Positions 8,622 to 16,053 of a stretch of 43,584 bases of DNA are shown piece after piece (position 1 is the first letter of the stretch; every line of letters starts with the position of its first letter). The notes beneath the pieces were generated by a model, which saw nothing but the letters and a program-made list of their open reading frames with translations, searched no databases and was not told the origin of the DNA. This DNA is from a virus, in the IMG/VR virus record IMGVR_UViG_3300024262_000067, positions 1 to 43,584 of that record. One strand, given 5' to 3'. The translations under genes were made by a program, and so were the position numbers.

Positions 8622-8970
8622 TTTCGGTCTCCTTGATACCTAAAAGTTTTCTTGCTTCGAGCAGTTCTTTCGCTTCGGTTTTGGCGTTTGCTTTCGCTTG
8701 CTCTTTTGCCTTTAGCCTGGCCTCCGCCGCTGCAACTATCCGCTTGGCTTCAGCGAACTTGTCTGCTTTGGCCTGGGCTTTGGCCTCTACTTTAGACTGG
8801 GCTTCAGTTTTAGCCTGCTTTTGGGCTCTGGTTGTGGCCTCAACTTCCGCTGCCTGCTCTTTCAATGGAATGAGTGCCAGACTGTTATCATTTACCTCAC
8901 CAACTAATTTGGTGAGATACAAGACAAGCTGTCTGGGCGTATTTACTTCATATGTTGTTGGTGGTTTCAT
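8611..8970 (-). CDS. Ala/Lys/Glu-rich coiled-coil protein
   Basis: A 119-residue protein. About 45 ordinary residues (MKPPTTYEVNTPRQLVLYL and on) are followed by an almost pure Ala-Lys-Glu-Gln helix (residues 45-110) resembling the TolA stalk, certain to be a long helix or coiled coil. It starts after TAGGAGACCAATT. It sits between a head gene and the beta-helix gene and overlaps the latter by 11 bases, so the two are translationally coupled. It could be a spacer or trimeric stalk for the beta-helix protein. Function is inferred only. Confidence 0.65.
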   Translation of the reverse strand: MKPPTTYEVNTPRQLVLYLTKLVGEVNDNSLALIPLKEQAAEVEATTRAQKQAKTEAQSKVEAKAQAKADKFAEAKRIVAAAEARLKAKEQAKANAKTEAKELLEARKLLGIKETENEM

Positions 8971-8987
8971 AATTGGTCTCCTAAAAT

Positions 8988-9428
8988 TTATGCAACTGCT
9001 ACGGCATCGATGTCTTCTTTTTCTACTTCCGTCACACTGAAACGGCGATATTCACCCGCAACCTGCATAGCGTGGCCGGACTCTGCACCTGGAACGTATC
9101 GTTTATAGGGATAGACGACCTTTCTAAGATGATTAACTACGCTTTTCGGCAGCATGTGAACGGCATTGTTGACAAGGTGATAGCTCTTCATCTGCTTTTT
9201 GTCCTCGTCATACTCGAAGCTGAATACCCAATCCACACCGTCTTCGAGGTCCATATTCTTGACGCGGACCGCTATAAGCGGGTCGCCTTCAGCCTGCGCC
9301 TTCTTGGCCAGCCACGCTTGGCATTTCTTGCAGATTACCTTCTGCTCATCTGCTACCGCCGGTCCGTCTTTAGCGCCACAAACAGCTTTCGTTCCATCCG
9401 AAAAATGAATCCCATCCTGCTTTGCCAT
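8988..9428 (-). CDS. Head-module protein with a possible zinc knuckle
   Basis: A 146-residue protein starting MAKQDGIHFSDGTKAVCG, with AAAGGG upstream. Cys17, Cys33, Cys36 and a nearby His could form a zinc knuckle (VCGAK, ICKKCQAW). The remainder is mixed alpha/beta with no motif I recognise. It follows the capsid and decoration genes and a terminator-like hairpin, and precedes the coiled-coil gene. Confidence 0.65.
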   Translation of the reverse strand: MAKQDGIHFSDGTKAVCGAKDGPAVADEQKVICKKCQAWLAKKAQAEGDPLIAVRVKNMDLEDGVDWVFSFEYDEDKKQMKSYHLVNNAVHMLPKSVVNHLRKVVYPYKRYVPGAESGHAMQVAGEYRRFSVTEVEKEDIDAVAVA

Positions 9429-9440
9429 AACAATTCCCTT

Positions 9441-9495
9441 TCAAAATAGAAAACGGCCGTATAGAGAAGGTATAGGCTTCCTATACAAGCCGTTT
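9441..9495 (-). terminator. Compound hairpin, probable terminator after the capsid genes
   Basis: Outer stem AAACGGC/GCCGTTT (9451-9457 with 9489-9495) encloses a perfect 7-bp hairpin GTATAGG-CTT-CCTATAC (9470-9486). On the minus strand the outer 3' arm continues into TTTTCTATTTTG. It lies 29 bases after the stop of the 216-residue virion gene. Confidence 0.65.
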
Positions 9496-9523
9496 CCTGG
9501 TTCCTAACTATTCAGTTTTTAAC

Positions 9524-10174
9524 TTACACGGTGCCGAGGTCGGTGTACTGGTCAGCCTCCCACGCTGTTATAAACAGAGGTATACTGGCTGCGGCGAGAG
9601 TTAAACCTAATGTGATACCAAGACCCTTGTTCGCAACGATGTTCTCTTCGCGGCAGGTCCAGACGTTGTTCGCTGAATCTGTAACAGTTCCGCCTACTGT
9701 TGTAGGCCAGGTGGGTTGTACTGCACAAGCACCTCCTGAAGTGGTACATTCGTAAACATAGCCGTTGGCCGTGTTCGGACGTACCATAGTACCTATTACC
9801 GTTGCGCTTCGGGCCGTTGGCGTTACGGTATTGGCTATCTGGTAGGCATAATTGAAACAGTCTTTCTTGAGGTCGCCCGTTCCTGGTATCGGAGATTCGA
9901 CCAAAACTTGCGGCGTCTTGGCGCCATTATAAGATGATATGCCCGTGTTAGCGTCCGCTTCACTGAAAGTACCACCTGTATCTATGACACCATATTCCTG
10001 GTCGGCTGCATCAACAACAGCATCGTCTTCGTATTCTTTGCCCCACCATTTCAAAAAAGAAGCGCTGGTAATCGTTCCGTGCTGTTTGTAAATCTCTACA
10101 TAAGTGGGGATAAAACCAAGTTCAAGGTTGATAGCGACACCTTGACCAATAAGTGTTCTTTGAACCATTTTCAT
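9524..10174 (-). CDS. Probable capsid-associated (decoration) protein
   Basis: A 216-residue protein encoded immediately after the major capsid gene, with a strong site (AAGGAG, seven bases before ATG). Beta-rich and Thr/Ala/Gly-rich, with a central Cys-containing segment (YVYECTTSGGACAVQ, NVWTCREEN) and a hydrophobic C-terminal stretch (LGLTLAAASIPLFITAW). The central segment resembles small carbohydrate-binding-like virion modules. Position and composition suggest a head decoration or stabilising protein, not a proven family. Confidence 0.6.
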   Translation of the reverse strand: MKMVQRTLIGQGVAINLELGFIPTYVEIYKQHGTITSASFLKWWGKEYEDDAVVDAADQEYGVIDTGGTFSEADANTGISSYNGAKTPQVLVESPIPGTGDLKKDCFNYAYQIANTVTPTARSATVIGTMVRPNTANGYVYECTTSGGACAVQPTWPTTVGGTVTDSANNVWTCREENIVANKGLGITLGLTLAAASIPLFITAWEADQYTDLGTV

Positions 10175-10216
10175 TGTTATACTCCTTAATTTATGCCGTT
10201 TATTACGGCGTTATTT

Positions 10217-11182
10217 TTAGGCCGCCGTTACCTTAAAAACGATAATGTTGTTGTCATTGAGGATTCGGCACACATTCATAAACTTCCAGGCGGCTGTTTG
10301 TCTCTGGTCCATAGGGTCGGCTGAGCCTGCTGAACCTTTGGTGTGGATGATTAACTTGGCGTTTGCCTTCTCTAAAGAAACCACACCGTATCCGTGCCTT
10401 GCGAGTATCGGGATGTAGTAGTAAGTTCCCGCTGTTGATGGGAACGCCTCAGTAGCTGAACCTTCCTTGTGGGCAACTGAACTGGCTAAGAAGCGGACCT
10501 CGTTGACGGAACCTCGCTCGGACTCAAGTACCGTGCCCTGGTTGGCATATTCTGAGGTGTTCATAAAGCCGGTTACAGCCTTCAGGTCTTTATTTAGGGC
10601 CGTGTTCATAATGGCCCAATAAGAAGGAAGAACGGGCGATGTACCTTGACCAACCGATGCCCTAATCAATGGTGTTACCGGAGAGGAATCGTTGTTCTGA
10701 AGAGTATTTGCTATGGTGTCGATGTCGGTCTCATTCAAAGCTGTCGTTGTGGGGTCGCCGTTTGAGGCGGTCAAGCTCGAAGCCGTGCTCACTATGACGT
10801 TTCTTATCAGTTCATCCTCAGTGCGGTACATCTGGTCGTTAAGCTCACTGACACCTACATTGAGAATCTTGTTCTCGCAGGTAAACTGCAATACGTCAGT
10901 GATATGGATGAAGTCGCCATACTGAGCGACTGTGGCGCGAATGTCCTGTTTTGTAAGGTATTTTCCCGGAGGGGTGATACCTTCGAGAATCTCGGTAGTT
11001 GCGGTAGCAATCTGCGCGAACCGGCGCCATACGATAATCTTGCCTACACCGGCTGGAAGGGTTTCACGGTCGGCAAAAAGACCGTGTACGAGTTTTGGTT
11101 TGTTCCGGACGAGCAATAGCTTATTAAAGTAAGCGTTTACCGCCGGAGTAATAATAGAGGTTGTTGTAAAATTATCAGCCAT
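10217..11182 (-). CDS. Major capsid protein, N4-gp56 type
   Basis: A 321-residue protein beginning MADNFTTTSIITPAVNAY. It has the recognised layout of the N4-gp56 capsid family: an N-terminal region with FADRETLPAGVGKIIVWRRF, then ITPPGKYLTKQDIRATV, then the conserved QYGDFIHITDVLQF, and a C-terminal half with ATEAFPSTAGTYYYIPILARHGYG and a conserved IIHTKGSAG stretch. It forms the HK97-fold shell. Upstream scaffold and portal genes and a downstream decoration gene agree. The start has TAGGAG at good spacing. Confidence 0.88.
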   Translation of the reverse strand: MADNFTTTSIITPAVNAYFNKLLLVRNKPKLVHGLFADRETLPAGVGKIIVWRRFAQIATATTEILEGITPPGKYLTKQDIRATVAQYGDFIHITDVLQFTCENKILNVGVSELNDQMYRTEDELIRNVIVSTASSLTASNGDPTTTALNETDIDTIANTLQNNDSSPVTPLIRASVGQGTSPVLPSYWAIMNTALNKDLKAVTGFMNTSEYANQGTVLESERGSVNEVRFLASSVAHKEGSATEAFPSTAGTYYYIPILARHGYGVVSLEKANAKLIIHTKGSAGSADPMDQRQTAAWKFMNVCRILNDNNIIVFKVTAA

Positions 11183-11194
11183 TTTAATTTACTC

Positions 11195-11947
11195 CTACAC
11201 TATGGCCCCGTGTGAGAGTGCAAGTTTGAGGAAATCCGCATCAGACATACCTTCATAACGTCCTTCCTCAGATAGAGCGCCGCCGCCCTTGATATTCGCA
11301 GAGGACTTAACTCGTGCCGCATTCTCGACAGCTTCATCAATTGCGGCCTTGGCATCTTTCGCTTTAACGGGCTTATCAGCGGTCCTTGTCTTCTGCAACT
11401 TCGCAATTTCGTAAGCTGCTAATCGCGGGTCGCCGCTCTTTGCAATCATAGTTAGCAGGGCCGGGTTTTGTTTAATTGCCGCCGCGAGAGGTTCGGCATA
11501 CTTGCCTGACATTATCTCATCGGCGGTTCCTACAAGGTCGGCATAATCCGAATGGGCTTGGTGAAATGCAATCTCGGCCAAACGAGAATCGAAGACCTTG
11601 CCATAATGCTCCAGGATTTGCCTATGCTGCTTTACCGTGGGGACATCATCTTCGTCTTCCAAGCCAGCCTCTTTGAAGATGTCAAACTGCGGAACCCGGG
11701 CCTGTGGGCCTTGTACTGGGTTCGCCCTGGCAAGGGCCATCTGCTGGTTAGCAACTTCGACTTGTCCTTCGAGCCCTTTTACCTTATCGACCATCTCCTG
11801 AAAGCGCTCGTAAGATACGGTCTTAGGTTCTTGGTCTTTAACCTCGCCTGCTGCCTCAACTTCAACTTCTGCCTGAGCTTCAGCTTCTGCCTGAGCTGCA
11901 ATCTGCTCTTCAGTTTGAACTTCTTCTGTTATTTCCAGATCTGCCAT
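11195..11947 (-). CDS. Scaffolding protein
   Basis: A 250-residue acidic, helix-rich protein with start MADLEITEEVQTEEQ (GGGGA seven bases upstream). The first 45 residues are Glu/Ala/Val low complexity, followed by a coiled coil (ERFQEMVDKVKGLEGQVEV), a helical middle and a basic/Gly-rich C-terminal segment (SANIKGGGALSEEG) suited to coat binding. It ends 12 bases before the capsid gene. Length, composition and position match podoviral scaffolds that guide procapsid assembly and leave before DNA packaging. Confidence 0.8.
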   Translation of the reverse strand: MADLEITEEVQTEEQIAAQAEAEAQAEVEVEAAGEVKDQEPKTVSYERFQEMVDKVKGLEGQVEVANQQMALARANPVQGPQARVPQFDIFKEAGLEDEDDVPTVKQHRQILEHYGKVFDSRLAEIAFHQAHSDYADLVGTADEIMSGKYAEPLAAAIKQNPALLTMIAKSGDPRLAAYEIAKLQKTRTADKPVKAKDAKAAIDEAVENAARVKSSANIKGGGALSEEGRYEGMSDADFLKLALSHGAIV

Positions 11948-12044
11948 AATAAAATCCCCTTTCGATAGGGCTCCGGAGTCGGCGAACACTCACGGATTTA
12001 ACGCCATAAGCCCCTAAAAGTTATTTCTTCTTTTGTCATTCTTT

Positions 12045-12413
12045 TTAGTTCAATTCTCTACTTGGATAAATAAGCGGCATACGCATCGCCGCTTTAGCTA
12101 TTGATTCACTTGCCCCATCCGTTACTACTGGCTGAATAGGAGCGTCCTTCGGCAATACCCACAATTCCTTGACCTGGCCGGATTTGTTATCTATCCGCCA
12201 GCACATCGTGTTCAGCATTATTGGCGGGCAAGTTTCCCGCGCTGAAAAGACAGTCCTTAGTTGCTCGCCGTTCTTGTACCAATCAGCAGTAAAAAGAATA
12301 TAATAAGGCTCCCTTCTGTGCTTGTTCTTAGCGACACAGGCCTCAAAGCCTTTCTCAAGCTCCTCTGTCATCATCGGAATAATCTCACCTATCTGGACTT
12401 TACGGATTCCCAT
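12045..12413 (-). CDS. Head-module protein of unknown function
   Basis: A 122-residue protein (start MGIRKVQIGEIIPMMTEE, chosen because its ATG overlaps the upstream stop as TAATG and has AAAGG upstream). It is alpha/beta with Trp-rich middle strands (YYILFTADWYKNGEQLRTVF) and two Cys. It lies between portal and scaffold with a zinc-ribbon micro-protein just upstream. No family recognised. Confidence 0.65.
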   Translation of the reverse strand: MGIRKVQIGEIIPMMTEELEKGFEACVAKNKHRREPYYILFTADWYKNGEQLRTVFSARETCPPIMLNTMCWRIDNKSGQVKELWVLPKDAPIQPVVTDGASESIAKAAMRMPLIYPSRELN

Positions 12414-12568
12414 TACGCTACCTTTGTGACCATAACTTTGCGGAGTCGCCCACAATTAGGACACTTCTGCCTTCTGTTCGTGTATTCGTATATCCTGATA
12501 TCCTTGCCTTTAAGGTGCATCCTCACTGAGCATCTACAGAGAAGGCGGCCTACAGTATAATCCTTCAT
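12413..12568 (-). CDS. 51-residue zinc-ribbon micro-protein
   Basis: A frame starting MKDYTVGRLLCRCSVRM with a good site (GGGAGACGTAA). Two cysteine pairs, CRC near residue 12 and CPNCG near residue 37, suggest a single zinc ribbon; the protein is strongly basic. Its stop overlaps the next start by one base (TAATG), which argues that it is a real, coupled gene. Such rubredoxin-like knuckles are recurrent in this genome. Nucleic-acid or protein contact is likely; the exact role is unknown. Confidence 0.65.
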   Translation of the reverse strand: MKDYTVGRLLCRCSVRMHLKGKDIRIYEYTNRRQKCPNCGRLRKVMVTKVA

Positions 12569-12582
12569 TTACGTCTCCCTAT

Positions 12583-14490
12583 TTACCGTTTCGTCATTGC
12601 CTTTTTCTGGTTTACGCCCTCGAAGGCAATCGCCCTGTCAATAAACTTCAATACTCTATCGAAGCCCATTTCCTCAATCTCTTTGGCTGTCTTGATACGG
12701 CTCAATGCCGCACCTGCCCTGTTTTCTTCCTCTTGCGCCCTGCGTTCCGCCCCCCTGCCGAGGTCAGCGTCAATCTTTGCCATTCTCATCTGGTCGAGTA
12801 ACTGCTTTTCTTTGAGCTGCTCCTGCTGGGCCTGCTGCTGTCGCTGCTCTTCTTCCTTCATCATCTTTAAGAGTTTGTCCTTCATCTGCATCGGGGCGTT
12901 TTCAAATATCATTGTCCAGGTAATCGGAGCACCTTCGGCTTTGGCCTGCCGTAATTCAATGTAGAACATCTGCTGCTGGGTTTCGGTAAGTAGCCCCTCC
13001 TGTGGTACAAGGTCATAGCGGGAAAGGTCTTCAGTATAGAACTGCGGTACGGGCTGCTCGTTGAGTATCCGGGCGACCTTGTTCTTGTTGTAATTTTTCT
13101 GAATGAACTTTGCCAACTTAAAGGTAAAATTCTGCTTGCTGAATCGTAACTTATTGAAAAGTCCACCTTGTGCTATTAAAGCAGCGCCCTGGCGCAGCTT
13201 GGTCAGATAACCAGATACCTGGGCGTTTAATTCGTCCTTGCCAAACAATGCCTCATTTACACCGGCTATGTCATTTATGAATGTCTGAAGGTCCCTGTTG
13301 AGTTGGAATAAACCTTGTGGTATATCTGGGGCGGTAATTCGCTCCACCTTTTTGCCCGACAAAGCTCCTTCTTTTAACCAGATTCCTTTGCCCTGGCCTG
13401 ATGCGTGAATGTCATCAGGATTAACAAGCGTCTTCTCTTCGGCCATAAATCCCGAGCTCACCTGGCTGTCGATAATATCAAGAATCTTAGATAGACGTTT
13501 TGAAACCTCTCTTTGCGGGCCACGTAGGGAACGGACGATACCCTGAAGCTTCAGGGATTGGTCGTCATATTCAGGATACCAATAACCAAAGACACCGATA
13601 AACGGGTAATCATCTATTTTGTTCGGGTCGGGGCCTTTGGTGATGAATTTGCCGTTTACGTAATGTGATAGCTTCACAGTGTCAATGTAATCATCCCATG
13701 ACGTCAACTGCATGGCGTATCGAGCCAGAATCATATCAAGGTCTTCTTTTTTGCCGAGCCAGGGGAAACTGTCTCCTGTCTTGCGGTTGGCTAAAATTTT
13801 AACCTTCTTAGTGTCCCTCTCCCAAAATGCTGAATAATTACATCGCTTATCCTCGCGGCCTTTTCCTTGGTATGCTGAAAATGGCAGGGTTATCTGGGAT
13901 TCAGTCTGCTTTGCGTATGTTTCAATCAGGCTTTCCGAGCCAGGCAGGATACTCTTTACATCGTCAACGAGCATTCCTTCCTCGTGGATGATGATATGTC
14001 CGCAATCAGATAAGTCCTGCTTGGTAAAGCCCGGGTCCAGAAGGAATTTGTTATATGGTTTGCGGCTGAATTGAATATCACCTTTCCGGTCAAGATATAT
14101 TTCTACCAGGTTCAGACCTGTCGTAAGGGCACCTAACTCGAAAGCATCACTTAAAACCTCGTAACCGTGATGGTTCTCCATAAGGGGCATTACAATGCCA
14201 GTCAACTGCGAGGCGACCTTGTCGTCAGAACCTTCAGCCGGTCCGATTTTAAGTGCTAACCGATTCTTGATTTCATAGCCTGAAATCATATTCACGATGC
14301 GGCGAATGATATTGAAGTTGAGAACCTCGCGGTTCTGGTCCTTGAAATACTGCTTGTCCGCGGCCGTCCAGGGGTCGTCTATAGTGTATTTGAAGTCAAG
14401 ATGAGCTTGCTCTATAAAAGGAAACCACCGGTCATACGAATTATTAAAAGCCTCTTCGAAATCTTTCTCTTTGTTCTGGTCTTCCGACAT
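12583..14490 (-). CDS. Portal protein, P22 type
   Basis: A 635-residue protein that forms the dodecameric vertex through which DNA is packaged. Start MSEDQNKEKDFEEAF is preceded by TTGGGAAAAAG; an in-frame TTG nine codons upstream lies in the terminator and is less likely. P22-family features include an N-terminal FKYTIDDPWTAADKQ stretch, LNFNIIRRIVNMISGY, and a middle with NKFLLDPGFTKQDLSDC. The C-terminal third has a long Gln/Glu-rich helix (EEEQRQQQAQQEQLKEKQ), the P22-type barrel region. It lies downstream of terminase and upstream of scaffold, the canonical order. Confidence 0.88.
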   Translation of the reverse strand: MSEDQNKEKDFEEAFNNSYDRWFPFIEQAHLDFKYTIDDPWTAADKQYFKDQNREVLNFNIIRRIVNMISGYEIKNRLALKIGPAEGSDDKVASQLTGIVMPLMENHHGYEVLSDAFELGALTTGLNLVEIYLDRKGDIQFSRKPYNKFLLDPGFTKQDLSDCGHIIIHEEGMLVDDVKSILPGSESLIETYAKQTESQITLPFSAYQGKGREDKRCNYSAFWERDTKKVKILANRKTGDSFPWLGKKEDLDMILARYAMQLTSWDDYIDTVKLSHYVNGKFITKGPDPNKIDDYPFIGVFGYWYPEYDDQSLKLQGIVRSLRGPQREVSKRLSKILDIIDSQVSSGFMAEEKTLVNPDDIHASGQGKGIWLKEGALSGKKVERITAPDIPQGLFQLNRDLQTFINDIAGVNEALFGKDELNAQVSGYLTKLRQGAALIAQGGLFNKLRFSKQNFTFKLAKFIQKNYNKNKVARILNEQPVPQFYTEDLSRYDLVPQEGLLTETQQQMFYIELRQAKAEGAPITWTMIFENAPMQMKDKLLKMMKEEEQRQQQAQQEQLKEKQLLDQMRMAKIDADLGRGAERRAQEEENRAGAALSRIKTAKEIEEMGFDRVLKFIDRAIAFEGVNQKKAMTKR

Positions 14491-14500
14491 CTTTTTCCCA

Positions 14501-14543
14501 AATAAAAAGCCCGACAATCACGATTTCTCGTAACTATCGGGCT
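14501..14543 (-). terminator. Terminator just upstream of the portal gene
   Basis: On the minus strand AGCCCGATA (14543-14535) pairs with TGTCGGGCT (14516-14508), followed by TTTTTATT. The U-tract ends 11 bases before the portal ATG, so it separates the terminase cluster from the head genes or attenuates them. Confidence 0.8.
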
Positions 14544-14587
14544 ATTGCTATTGTGGGCAGTAAGTCCGAACTTACTTAACTAAATTG

Positions 14588-14797
14588 TCAAATTCGCGTC
14601 TCTATATCCTGAGTTTCTTTGAATATTCCGTGCTTCAATTCTCCGCCGTGAGTAAAAAAAACAACAGGCCCGAAATGCCCGTGGGGCCTTCTGCCTGCTT
14701 CGTTACGTAGATTCTGGAGTATCCTTTTCTCATCGTTGGTCGGTATTATATCAGGCACACAGTCTAATGTCAAACTATTTTTTTCCTTATCAGGCAT
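14588..14797 (-). CDS. Small hypothetical protein
   Basis: 69 residues starting MPDKEKNSLTLDCVPDI; mixed charge, with a His/Gly-rich middle (RRPHGHFGPVVFFTHGG). No membrane span and no family recognised. The ribosome site is weak. Part of a run of short genes between TerL and portal, ending before the terminator at 14543. Confidence 0.5.
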   Translation of the reverse strand: MPDKEKNSLTLDCVPDIIPTNDEKRILQNLRNEAGRRPHGHFGPVVFFTHGGELKHGIFKETQDIETRI

Positions 14798-14827
14798 TTT
14801 TATTCTAATTTGCTTATCGGCAAGAAG

Positions 14828-15052
14828 TTAGGTTAAAAGATTTTGTGCGTTTTTAACCGCTTGAACAGCATTGCGAACAGATTCTTTTGGACTAACTTCA
14901 CGACTTTCCACTCTCTTACGCTTACTCAACCTTTCATAATCTGGTATATCTGGTGGCGGCGCATAGAAGATAAAAGGGTCAATCGCGGCCAGGTGTTGGG
15001 AAAAGCCTAAGCTCAATGGCGATTGCCCGAAAAGTTCTTCAAATATTCCCAT
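14828..15052 (-). CDS. Small hypothetical protein
   Basis: 74 residues starting MGIFEELFGQSPLSLGF, with a Pro-rich hinge (FYAPPPDIPDYERL) and a basic helical C-terminus (VRNAVQAVKNAQNLLT). Its leader (CAGATTAGGAGACCTTAAA) is nearly identical to the leader of the gene at 15191. Unknown function; perhaps virion-associated. Confidence 0.55.
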   Translation of the reverse strand: MGIFEELFGQSPLSLGFSQHLAAIDPFIFYAPPPDIPDYERLSKRKRVESREVSPKESVRNAVQAVKNAQNLLT

Positions 15053-15080
15053 TTTAAGGTCTCCTAATCTGCATCTGCGC

Positions 15081-15191
15081 CTACGGTAGCCACTTATCGT
15101 TATGGCCGCTGAATATCCACATATAAAACGATACGACGGTCCGCCACGAAATCACCAAATAAATAATCATTACGATTAAAAGCCACTTCAT
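15081..15191 (-). CDS. 36-residue single-span membrane protein
   Basis: A frame starting MKWLLIVMIIYLVISW has one transmembrane helix (residues 2-17) and a short aromatic tail. A good site (GGAGACC) precedes the ATG, and the leader is shared with the next gene downstream. Too short for a holin in the usual sense; function unknown. Confidence 0.55.
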   Translation of the reverse strand: MKWLLIVMIIYLVISWRTVVSFYMWIFSGHNDKWLP

Positions 15192-15202
15192 TTTAAGGTC
15201 TC

Positions 15203-15346
15203 CTACTCTGTATCTGTCTCTGTGCCAAACTTAATATCAATAGCTTCAAGTGCATTTATCCAGTCCACGATTTCATTGAGCTTGACCGTAACTTGCTCAA
15301 GCCTATCTATCGACAGTTCATTAGGGTTTAAATCTATCTTTTCCAT
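15203..15346 (-). CDS. 47-residue hypothetical protein
   Basis: A frame starting MEKIDLNPNELSIDRLEQ, acidic and helical, with a strong site (TAGGAGACCATA). It ends in GTETDTE just before the next gene's leader. It lies within the TerL-portal run of short genes. No family recognised. Confidence 0.55.
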   Translation of the reverse strand: MEKIDLNPNELSIDRLEQVTVKLNEIVDWINALEAIDIKFGTETDTE

Positions 15347-15359
15347 TATGGTCTCCTAT

Positions 15360-15406
15360 CATTTCTTAATCTCCTAAGGTCTTTTGTGCCGTTCCCATAT
15401 TTCTTA
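15360..15406 (-). repeat. Gene-junction repeat, copy 2
   Basis: About 47 bases, differing at only about three positions from the sequence at 16006-16053 (TerL end plus next leader). Here it encodes the last 12 residues of the 102-residue gene (RNMGTAQKTLGD) in a different frame, followed by the same untranslated leader. Confidence 0.85.
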
Positions 15407-15674
15407 TCTTGTTTATTACATCAACAGCTTCAAGTAATGCTACCATTGCGAGTTTTAGCCTTGTTTCTTTAGATGATTTGGGTTTCCCCGTCTCAAGTTC
15501 GTGAGTCATATCCAATGATATTGCGTAAACTTCTTCATCGGACAGGGCTTCGTATGTTCGCAACAGGTGCCTATTTAACTTATAGGCGGCTTTGTATTCC
15601 TCGGAATCCTCGTCCAAATCTTTATCAATATACGGCCTTCCAAACGGAGGCCACATAATATGTCTTCTAATCAT
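15366..15674 (-). CDS. 102-residue hypothetical protein
   Basis: Start MIRRHIMWPPFGRPYIDKD chosen because AAAGGAG precedes it; longer in-frame extensions run back into the neighbour. Acidic N-terminal half, then helical segments (ALSDEEVYAISLDMTHEL, KLAMVALLEAVDVINKI). The C-terminal 12 residues are encoded by a copy of the TerL-end junction repeat read in another frame, so the tail was probably acquired by duplication. Unknown function. Confidence 0.55.
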   Translation of the reverse strand: MIRRHIMWPPFGRPYIDKDLDEDSEEYKAAYKLNRHLLRTYEALSDEEVYAISLDMTHELETGKPKSSKETRLKLAMVALLEAVDVINKIRNMGTAQKTLGD

Positions 15675-15690
15675 AAAATTCTCCTTTCTA

Positions 15691-15719
15691 TGGTCTCTTG
15701 TGTCTTTCCCATATTTATT
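15691..15719 (-). repeat. Gene-junction repeat, degenerate copy 3
   Basis: A third, more diverged copy (ATATGGGAAAGACACAAGAG on the minus strand) of the junction at 16006-16053. Here it is almost wholly untranslated, lying between the stop of the 97-residue gene and the leader of the next. Confidence 0.6.
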
Positions 15720-16008
15720 CAATCCCTTTCGACTTTTGGTATTTCTTATAAGCATATTTCCAAGCAAATGTAGATTTCTCTCCATCTTCCAAAAATCCTG
15801 TACCTGCGGTGCCGAGTGGGTGAAATATAAATATAACTCCGCTTAAATGGTCAATAGGTATGTAACCGCACATTGCAGCAAGTAAATCAGTTACAGCATA
15901 TTGGTCAACAATTTTATCCCCTGTCAACTCGATAAACTTCGCATAACCACACCGTTCATCAAAAGGCTCTTTGGTCCTAATGCCTTTAATTTCAATACTG
16001 TCTCCCAT
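15715..16008 (-). CDS. 97-residue hypothetical protein
   Basis: Start MGDSIEIKGIRTKEPFDER after TTAGGAGATTAAGAA. Soluble alpha/beta protein with one hydrophobic stretch (HLSGVIFIFHPLGTAG) and a basic C-terminus (YKKYQKSKG). It is the first gene after TerL. I do not recognise it. Confidence 0.6.
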   Translation of the reverse strand: MGDSIEIKGIRTKEPFDERCGYAKFIELTGDKIVDQYAVTDLLAAMCGYIPIDHLSGVIFIFHPLGTAGTGFLEDGEKSTFAWKYAYKKYQKSKGIE

Positions 16009-16053
16009 TTCTTAATCTCCTAAGGCCTCTTGTGCCGTTCCCATATTTCCTTA
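16006..16053 (-). repeat. Gene-junction repeat, copy 1 (TerL end and following leader)
   Basis: Contains the last 11 codons of TerL (KEIWERHKRP and stop), the untranslated AGGAGATTAAGAA and the next ATG. Repeated nearly intact at 15360-15406 and in part at 15691-15719, probably the source of those copies because here it is inside a conserved gene. Confidence 0.85.
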
